In this document: positions 57,746-64,000 of the stretch, one piece after another | Position numbering within the stretch: the first letter of the stretch is position 1 | Layout of the letters: each line of letters begins with the position of its first letter | From: Blastocatellia bacterium | Lineage (GTDB): Bacteria > Acidobacteriota > Blastocatellia > HR10 > J050 | DNA: 64,000 nucleotides | Direction: 5' to 3' | NCBI GenBank assembly: GCA_025054955.1 | Contig: JANWZE010000006.1 | Span: 1-64,000 of the forward strand | Made by a program: the position numbers and the translations under genes | Notes under the pieces: generated by a model | The model's database searches: none | Told to the model about the DNA's origin: nothing | Seen by the model: the letters and a program-made list of their open reading frames with translations, nothing else

Positions 57746-60030
57746 CGCTCCTGAACGAAGAAGCTGGCTTGAAGTCCGCCGACGGAACTGTTGCCGACAA
57801 ACACGATGAACTCGCCTGGCTCGACAACAAATCTCATCTGGCGATTGTAGAAGCCGAGATGTTCGGGGCCGAGCGTGAATTGGACACGGCGCGTTTCTCC
57901 CGGCTGGAGCGTGATTCGTTGAAATCCCTTCAACTCTCGCACGGGGCGGGTCACACTGGCGACGACATCTCGGATGTAGAGTTGCACCACTTCGTCGCCG
58001 GCGCGCTGACCGGTATTTTGGACATCAACACTGACAGTCAGTCGGCCATTGGTTGGGATGCGCTGATGACTTAATTGCAGATTGGAGAGAGCGAAGGTGG
58101 TGTAGCTCAGTCCATAGCCGAACGGAAAGAGCGGCGTCCACGGCGCGTCCAGGTACTTGGATGTGTATTTGTTGTTCACGTCAGGCGGGCGGCCAGTGTT
58201 TTTGTGGTTGTAATAGAGAGGGACTTGTCCAACGTGCCGCGGGAACGTCACGGGCAGCTTGCCGCCGGGATTGACGTCGCCGAACAATACATCGGCAATG
58301 GCATGACCGGCTTGAATGCCAGCGAACCAGGTTTCTAAAATGGCCGGCACGTTTTCGGCGATCCAGTTGATCGTCAACGGACGACCATTCATCAGCACCA
58401 CCACCACCGGTCGGCCTGTGGCGTGAATCGCCTTGACTAAATCCAGTTGACGACCGGGTAGATCAAGCGAGGTGCGCGATGCCGCTTCACCGCTCATCTC
58501 AGCCGATTCACCGACGACAACCAGCGCAATGTCCGATTGGCGCGCCGCGCGCACAGCTTCAGCCAGGCCGTCCGTTGAATCGCCGTCAATGTCGCAACCT
58601 TTAGCATAGTGAATGCGCGTGTTGGGCGAGACTTTGGCTCTGATGCCCGCCAGCACGGTGACGACGTCTTCTTTGCGGCCGTCGCCGCTCCATGAACCGA
58701 GCGGCGCGGCTTGGTCATCGGCCAGCGGGCCGATAATGGCGAGCGATTGTAGGTTTTTGCTTAACGGCAGCAGATTCCCATCGTTCTTCAATAGCACCAT
58801 CGAGCGGGCTGCCACCTGGCGCGCTGCTGCCACGTGCGCTGGATTCAATAGCACGGCGCGTTCACGCGTCTCGTCAGCGTAGGGTTGGTCGAACAAACCA
58901 AGGCGAAACTTGATGCGCAGGATACGGCGCACGGCCTCATCAATTGTTTTCATGGAGAGCTGGCCAGAGCGCAGCAATTGTGGCCCATGCTGGTTATACA
59001 GACGGCTGACCATCTCCATGTCCGTGCCGGCATTCAAAGCCAGTTGCGCGGCGTCGGCGCCGTCAGTGGCGAGTCCATGCTTGATCAGTTCTTCAACCGC
59101 CGTGTAATCACTGACGACGAATCCATCAAATTGCCATTCCCCTCGCAGGACCTTGGTTAAGGTGAACGGATTCGCTGTTGCCGGCACGCCATTCAAGTCA
59201 TTGAATGCCGTCATGAGAGTGCCGACGCCGGCCTCGACGGCTGCTTTGAACGGTGGGAAGTAAATCTCGCGCAGTGTCCATTCAGACATGTCGGTGGTAT
59301 TGTAGTCGCGTCCGGCTTCAGCCGCGCCATAGGCGACCCAGTGCTTGGCGCAGGCGACGACTTTGTCCGGCGCGCTGTAGTCTTGGCCTTGAAATCCGCG
59401 CACGCGCGCTTGCGCCATCACGGAACCGAGATAAGGGTCTTCGCCAGCGCCTTCGACGATGCGTCCCCAGCGCGGATCACGGGCAATATCCACCATCGGG
59501 GCAAACGTCCAGTGAACGCCGGCTGCGCGGCTTTCAGCCGCTGCAATGGCAGCGGCGCGTTCGACGGCAACGGGGTCCCAACTGCTGGCTTCACCAAGCG
59601 GCACAGGAAAGATCGTGCGGTAGCCGTGGATCACATCGAAGCCAAACAGCACCGGAATTTTCAAGCGCGACTGTTCGACGGCGATGCGCTGCAATTCATT
59701 CGTGCGTTTCGCGCCGCGCACATTCAGCGTCGCGCCGAGCAACCCGCGACGGATCAGCTCAGGATGCTCCTCGCGGTAGCGTCCGTCGGCGTGGCCATCG
59801 AGTTGTTGAAGCTGGCCGAGCTTCTCTTCCAACGTCATGCGGGCTAGTAGCGCGTCAATCTTGCGTTCAATCTCATTGGCCTTCGGGTCAATCGTGTTGC
59901 CGGACGGCTCAAGATAGGCACGCGTCATGGAGGCGAGCAGAAGCCCGACGACAAGGCACATCATGACCAGCGCAACGCTGGTTAGGCGTTGCTGGTGAGC
60001 ACTCGCGCGTGGTGACGGTCTGTTGTTCAT
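57742..60030 (-). CDS. bglX: GH3 family beta-glucosidase (BglX-like)
   Basis: A 762-residue exported glycoside hydrolase family 3 enzyme. The N-terminal helix (VALVMMCLVVGLLLASMTRA) suggests export. Domain order: TIM barrel (about 60-370, FGFDVIHGYRTIFPVPLGEA, WTFAPMVDIARDPRWGR), the nucleophile aspartate in GFVVSDYTAVEELIKHGL near 314, the second alpha/beta domain (IALVVVGESAEMSGEAASRT near 528), and a C-terminal fibronectin III-like domain (VQNTGQRAGDEVVQLYIRD). The start 60030 lies 22 bp after the TonB receptor stop. It would release glucose from oligosaccharides produced by the downstream GH144 enzyme. Confidence 0.92.
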   Translation of the reverse strand: MNNRPSPRASAHQQRLTSVALVMMCLVVGLLLASMTRAYLEPSGNTIDPKANEIERKIDALLARMTLEEKLGQLQQLDGHADGRYREEHPELIRRGLLGATLNVRGAKRTNELQRIAVEQSRLKIPVLFGFDVIHGYRTIFPVPLGEASSWDPVAVERAAAIAAAESRAAGVHWTFAPMVDIARDPRWGRIVEGAGEDPYLGSVMAQARVRGFQGQDYSAPDKVVACAKHWVAYGAAEAGRDYNTTDMSEWTLREIYFPPFKAAVEAGVGTLMTAFNDLNGVPATANPFTLTKVLRGEWQFDGFVVSDYTAVEELIKHGLATDGADAAQLALNAGTDMEMVSRLYNQHGPQLLRSGQLSMKTIDEAVRRILRIKFRLGLFDQPYADETRERAVLLNPAHVAAARQVAARSMVLLKNDGNLLPLSKNLQSLAIIGPLADDQAAPLGSWSGDGRKEDVVTVLAGIRAKVSPNTRIHYAKGCDIDGDSTDGLAEAVRAARQSDIALVVVGESAEMSGEAASRTSLDLPGRQLDLVKAIHATGRPVVVVLMNGRPLTINWIAENVPAILETWFAGIQAGHAIADVLFGDVNPGGKLPVTFPRHVGQVPLYYNHKNTGRPPDVNNKYTSKYLDAPWTPLFPFGYGLSYTTFALSNLQLSHQRIPTNGRLTVSVDVQNTGQRAGDEVVQLYIRDVVASVTRPVRELKGFQRITLQPGETRRVQFTLGPEHLGFYNRQMRFVVEPGEFIVFVGNSSVGGLQASFFVQER

Positions 60031-60052
60031 AAGCGGCTGGAGGATGAGCCAA

Positions 60053-63000
60053 TCAAAAACTAAATCGCGCTTGGAATTCGACAACGCGCCCGGCCAGCCC
60101 ACGTGATGCCCGGCCAAAATTGGGATTGTCAGCGAACGTGCCAGGATCGAAGAAATTCAATGGCGACAGATTCAGTTCATTGAACGCGTTGAGAAAATTG
60201 AATCGCAGTTCCAGCTTAGCGTTTTCGCCCAGTCCGGGAATTCGCGGCAGGCCAGTTTGTTTGACCAGACTCAGGTCCGTCGCGCGATAGCGCGGTCCAC
60301 GAAACGAGTTGCGTCCGATACCAGGCGGGTTGACCCGAGCCGTCGGTCCTGGTGGATTGGCATTCGGATCAATACGGACGGTCAGGTCAAAATAACGCGC
60401 GCCGCCACCAGGGAAGTTGCCGCCCGGTCGAATGAAGGCCTGGTCGCTATGATCGTTCAGTGCGCCGCCATAATAAGCAATCGGACGAATGGGTCCGTAT
60501 TGCTCGCCCGTGGCGAACCGAAGACCTTGGCCGAATTTCACCGTGTAGGGTAACGACGAGCTGGCCGTGAGGATGCCGTTGATCTGCCATCCGCCTAGGA
60601 CCTTGCCAATCCAATCGCTGCGCCGATGGAAGATCGGCACATCCCACAATCCCGACAGGACAAAGTGGTGTGTCACGTCGTAGTCTGACGGACCGCGTTC
60701 GGTGGCGATGTCGCCGGGGAACGTTTGATTGGTGGGCGCGCCAGGGCCTTCGTAGGAAAGCGTATCAATGCTCTTGCTCCAGCGGTAAACTGCATCGAAG
60801 CGGAACCCTTGTGCAAAGTTTCGCGTCAAACGAGCGAGCATGCCGTGGTAATTGCCGTTGACGTCAGGTCGCAGGAAATAGACAGGCCTGAAAAACGGAT
60901 TCGGCTGCAGGATAATGTGCAGCGGCACGATGCGAATCAGTTTGTGGCTACTGCTACCCTGGTAACCGAGCGCGGCAACAAAATTCCAGGGCAATTGATA
61001 TTCAGCGTCTAACGAAAAGTTGTAGACGTAAGCATTGCGTAACTGCGGTTCCGTGCCGTAGATCTCCACCTGGCTGCCGCGCACCCCACCTGTTTCCGGG
61101 TCAATTCCTTGCGCCAGATGAGGGTTGACCGGATAACTCGTCAGCGCATTGCTTGTGCCCAACGCGTAGACAATGCGGCAAAAGGGAAAAGGGAACAAGC
61201 CGTCGGCGCTGGACCCGCAGCGACTGATCACATGACGCGCAAAGAAGGGAGGATTGCCTCGCGTATTGCCAAACAACACGCCAGGCGTGCGGTTGTAGCC
61301 AATGCCGAATCCACCGCGCCAGACGAGCTTATCGGCAAACCGTTTGGGGCTCCAGGCAAAGCCGAGGCGTGGAGCAAAGTTGTTCCGATCCGGCTCAAAC
61401 AGTTGATCCATGACTACCAGCTTGGAGCGCACCAGATCACCAGGTGGAAACACCAGATTACTGAGCCGCCCGCGCTTTTCTCTGAGCGGCGTGAAGTATT
61501 CATAGCGCAACCCAAGATTCAATGTCAGGTTGGGACGGAGCTTCCAATCATTCTGCACAAATAAACCGTAGTTGCTATAGCGAAAATAACGTTGCGCGTC
61601 AGCCGGCAAGCCCGTATTTGGATCAGCGTTGATCTGTTCTTCAAACGGGGCATCATTAGCTAGATTGTAAATCCCCTTGAAAATGTATAACGGGCGCGCG
61701 CCGCCAGCCAGATTGTTGTTGTCGTGTTCCTTGCGAATTTCTACGCCGAATTTCCAAGCCATGTTGCCACGTATCCAGGTGAGCGTATCGCGGAACTCGA
61801 ATGTGTTCTGCGCAAAAATGCCTGGCGTTGTTTCAGAGCGTTCAACGCCGATTTCCAGTAACAAGGTTGCTGGACCCTCAACACGAATACGCGGGACACC
61901 AAAATTCACATTAGGGTTATCGGCGACCTCATTGAATGAGAAGCGCGTGAAGTTGGCGCGGGCTTCATTCAGCAACGTGGCCGAAATCGTGCGAATCCAC
62001 GATACCGTTGCCGCCGAGTTGAGCGGCTTAGACGCCAGGTCGCCAACTGGGCGGCTTTGCGCCAGGTTCTTGAAGTCATCACGGCGCGTCACATAGGTGC
62101 TGACGAAAAACTGATCATTGCCACGATGGAAATCAATGCGTGTGTTAAACTGATTCCCGCGATTGCGATTGGGAAACATCAGCCGAACGAATTGAATGTC
62201 GGGAATGCCGTCCAACCCACCGCCCGTTGTGTTACTTTGCCGAACATAACGCCCCAGTCCACCGGTCAATGATCCAATGTCCAAACCGCCTGGCACAACC
62301 CGGCAGAGCATCGGGTTATTGTTCAACAACGAGCAATCGGCTGGCAGCTCGCTCAGAATCCGAGGTTCGACGCCAGGGATGGCAAACAAGCGGGCCGTCA
62401 CACCTCCCTGTCGTTGCGTCATGACCAGTTGACGGAATTGCGGGGTTTCCACATAGGTGCTCGAGAAAGTCGTCAAATTATTCCGCAAGCCTTCATACGA
62501 GAAGAAGAAGAAGAGCTTATTTCTTACGATCGGCCCGCCCAGGCTGCCTGCAAACTGTCGGAACCGTTGCTCAACACGTTCCGGTGGCGCATTCTGATTG
62601 GGATCGCCGGTGATGCCGCCATATTTATTGAATGCGTTCAAACCCGGCTCATTCAACTTGAAGACCAGGCTACCATGAAACTCGTTTGTGCCGTTTTGGG
62701 AGACAACTTTGATTTGCGCGCCGGTGTTGCGTCCATCTTCAGCGGAATAGGTTGTTGTGGTGACGCGAATCTCCTTAACCGATTCCTGATTCGGTGTCAC
62801 CACCGCAGCGCCAGCCCAACCGAGACTGTTGACGCTCACGCCGTCAATCTGATAGTTGTTGGCCGAGAGCCGTTGCCCGTTGGCGCTGATAGGAACTTGG
62901 TTTTCAACCTGGAAGATCGAGATATTGGAACCACCCGGCCCCGTCGTGTTGGGCAAGCCCACGGAGCCGCCGTTACTAGAACGCGCGCCAAGGCCAAATA

Positions 63001-63499
63001 CGCCAGGGGTCAGTCGAATCAATTCGTACGGATCACGTCCAAACTGCGGCAACCGCAACACCTCACGCGTGGTAATGGCGCGATCAATGTTCGGATTCTC
63101 TGTCTTGAGCCGCTGCTCGGCTTCAGCGGTGACAGTCACCGTCTCCACTACCTCGCCGGGCTCCAACGTGACATTGATGCCTTCAATCGTCTCAGCCGTG
63201 ACGACGATGTTATCCAATACCTTCTTCTTGAAACCGACATACTCAACCGTTAGGGTATACTGCCCCGGCGGTAATCCGGCAATGCGATAAAACCCCTCAT
63301 CGCCGGCGACGGTCTGACGTTCTTGACCGGTCTCTTTGTTGGTCAATTTGATCGTCGCTCCGGGGATCACAGCTCCCGTTGGATCGGTCACCAAACCTTG
63401 AATGCCAGCTTTGAATTGCGCGCTGGCCGTTGTCGCGCCGTACACGATGATGAGGGCAGACAAGATCAATCGAACTGTGACAGAAAACGCGCGACCCAT
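60053..63499 (-). CDS. Oar-like TonB-dependent outer-membrane receptor with carboxypeptidase-regulatory domain
   Basis: A 1148-residue outer-membrane protein. The signal peptide (MGRAFSVTVRLILSALIIVY, cut after ASA) is followed by a carboxypeptidase-regulatory-like beta sandwich (about 35-115: GLVTDPTGAVIPGATIKLTN, YRIAGLPPGQYTLTVEYVGF), a plug domain (LPQFGRDPYELIRLTPGVFG near 152) and a long beta-barrel ending in QARFSF with a terminal aromatic residue, as outer-membrane barrels require. The start 63499 has AGGAGGG. Being first of an operon with GH3 and GH144, it probably imports oligosaccharides. No SusD-like partner is seen. Confidence 0.9.
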   Translation of the reverse strand: MGRAFSVTVRLILSALIIVYGATTASAQFKAGIQGLVTDPTGAVIPGATIKLTNKETGQERQTVAGDEGFYRIAGLPPGQYTLTVEYVGFKKKVLDNIVVTAETIEGINVTLEPGEVVETVTVTAEAEQRLKTENPNIDRAITTREVLRLPQFGRDPYELIRLTPGVFGLGARSSNGGSVGLPNTTGPGGSNISIFQVENQVPISANGQRLSANNYQIDGVSVNSLGWAGAAVVTPNQESVKEIRVTTTTYSAEDGRNTGAQIKVVSQNGTNEFHGSLVFKLNEPGLNAFNKYGGITGDPNQNAPPERVEQRFRQFAGSLGGPIVRNKLFFFFSYEGLRNNLTTFSSTYVETPQFRQLVMTQRQGGVTARLFAIPGVEPRILSELPADCSLLNNNPMLCRVVPGGLDIGSLTGGLGRYVRQSNTTGGGLDGIPDIQFVRLMFPNRNRGNQFNTRIDFHRGNDQFFVSTYVTRRDDFKNLAQSRPVGDLASKPLNSAATVSWIRTISATLLNEARANFTRFSFNEVADNPNVNFGVPRIRVEGPATLLLEIGVERSETTPGIFAQNTFEFRDTLTWIRGNMAWKFGVEIRKEHDNNNLAGGARPLYIFKGIYNLANDAPFEEQINADPNTGLPADAQRYFRYSNYGLFVQNDWKLRPNLTLNLGLRYEYFTPLREKRGRLSNLVFPPGDLVRSKLVVMDQLFEPDRNNFAPRLGFAWSPKRFADKLVWRGGFGIGYNRTPGVLFGNTRGNPPFFARHVISRCGSSADGLFPFPFCRIVYALGTSNALTSYPVNPHLAQGIDPETGGVRGSQVEIYGTEPQLRNAYVYNFSLDAEYQLPWNFVAALGYQGSSSHKLIRIVPLHIILQPNPFFRPVYFLRPDVNGNYHGMLARLTRNFAQGFRFDAVYRWSKSIDTLSYEGPGAPTNQTFPGDIATERGPSDYDVTHHFVLSGLWDVPIFHRRSDWIGKVLGGWQINGILTASSSLPYTVKFGQGLRFATGEQYGPIRPIAYYGGALNDHSDQAFIRPGGNFPGGGARYFDLTVRIDPNANPPGPTARVNPPGIGRNSFRGPRYRATDLSLVKQTGLPRIPGLGENAKLELRFNFLNAFNELNLSPLNFFDPGTFADNPNFGRASRGLAGRVVEFQARFSF

Positions 63500-63660
63500 A
63501 TTCCAAACCCTCCTGTGGCCGATCGCTGGTTGCCGCATGGGGCAAGAAATCGGCCCCGCATGGAGACCACCGCAATGCCGGAGCATCTGCATGCGTGCCG
63601 TTTGCAGTGTAGGATTTTGCCTCAAAGACCGGCGACCAGCGACCAGCCGCGCTTACCCCA

Positions 63661-64000
63661 TTAGTTGCCGATTAGCTTACCGTTGAACTGGATGTTGTCG
63701 AACAAAGCTGCCGCCCGGTTGTCAGGGTTCGCTGTGCTAATGACAACCTGCATATAACCTTTGATGAAGAACGGCCCCGGTATGCCTTGTTCCAGATTGG
63801 TGATCTCCAGCGGCCCACTGGTTTGCTCCTGGCCGCCGAGCTCAGTGACATAATACTGAATTTTCCGTTTCCCATCGGTATCCCGGAAGTAGCGCAAGCG
63901 CATGTTGATCTTTTCGCCTGAATCATAGGTTCGCGGGAACGCATAGAAGGGGAACGGACCGCCAAACGCAACGACTTCATGGGCATCGGTGTTGACAATG
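63661..64000 (-). CDS. C-terminal fragment of unknown secreted-type protein (cut by window edge)
   Basis: The frame is open from the window edge to the TAG/TAA at 63661-63663, giving the last ~112 residues. It looks beta-rich (EKINMRLRYFRDTDGKRKIQ, FFIKGYMQVVISTANPDNRA, ALFDNIQFNGKLIGN), as in a jelly-roll or carbohydrate-binding module, but I cannot assign a family. It lies upstream of the TonB receptor on the same strand with a 161-bp gap, so it may be a separate unit of the same glycan locus. Confidence 0.6.
   Translation of the reverse strand, partial: IVNTDAHEVVAFGGPFPFYAFPRTYDSGEKINMRLRYFRDTDGKRKIQYYVTELGGQEQTSGPLEITNLEQGIPGPFFIKGYMQVVISTANPDNRAAALFDNIQFNGKLIGN

Overview
The window is bacterial chromosome of about 56% G+C. 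No rRNA operon, phage module, CRISPR array or complete insertion sequence is visible. It most resembles an Acidobacteriota genome, possibly of the Blastocatellia type. The support for this is indirect: an Oar-like TonB receptor with an N-terminal carboxypeptidase-regulatory domain, a short PheT without the OB-fold tRNA-binding domain, a MutL carrying the endonuclease motif, a secreted protein with a W..DA..LL..SPWA motif that I associate with that phylum, and many degenerate intergenic repeats. The phylum assignment is inference.

Layout. 1-1.27 kb is repeat-rich debris with a dead antitoxin-like gene and a DEDDy exonuclease gene. 2.1-8.1 kb holds fumC, a DUF4149 membrane protein, a Tat-exported class V aminotransferase, a saccharopine dehydrogenase-like reductase and a secreted PPC-domain protein closed by a strong terminator. 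8.3-10.4 kb (minus strand) holds a thiol-redox pair (peroxiredoxin-like protein plus DsbD-alpha domain) and a DsrE-family protein. 10.5 kb has a divergent MTHFR-like gene with its own promoter. 11.7-22.2 kb is an exopolysaccharide and nucleotide-sugar cluster: Wzc-type BY-kinase, CpsB phosphatase, UDP-glucose dehydrogenase, UDP-xylose synthase, a second nucleotide-sugar dehydrogenase, a NusG/RfaH-type antiterminator and a 4-epimerase. It ends with APS kinase and ATP sulfurylase, which make PAPS and so raise the possibility of a sulfated polymer. 22.7-29.3 kb holds YjbR, a 5'-nucleotidase, DNA polymerase I, a TIGR01777 reductase and a 7Fe ferredoxin with a near-consensus promoter. 29.6-36.3 kb holds two FtsX-type permeases, a repeat island with a dead four-helix-bundle gene, a NatAB-like ABC exporter and a Yip1 protein.

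36.5-40.2 kb is the most unusual stretch. mutL is followed, upstream of its start, by a toxin-antitoxin graveyard: a MerR-type antitoxin relic under a 19-bp-spacer promoter with a dyad, a MazF relic with three stops, a second copy of about 200 bp of mutL encoding its ATPase motifs, then an intact RHH antitoxin on a promoter that would give a leaderless mRNA, overlapping a frameshifted MazF. 41.2-48.5 kb is the conserved translation block tRNA-Val, thrS, infC (ATT start), rpmI, rplT, pheS, pheT, followed by a coiled-coil protein and zapA. A probable 6S RNA lies between zapA and the ymdB-like gene. 49.8-53.4 kb holds an RluA-type pseudouridine synthase and the coenzyme F420 genes cofD, cofC and cofE. 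53.5-56.1 kb holds a secreted protein, an ECF sigma factor with a candidate self-type promoter, an unknown protein and DUF983. 56.4-64 kb (minus strand) is a polysaccharide-utilisation-like operon: an unknown C-terminal fragment, a TonB receptor, a GH3 beta-glucosidase and a GH144-type beta-1,2-glucanase.

Dispersed repeats recur throughout the gaps. One family combines a short hairpin with a T-tract and then a Shine-Dalgarno-like AGGAG, and it sits directly in front of two genes.
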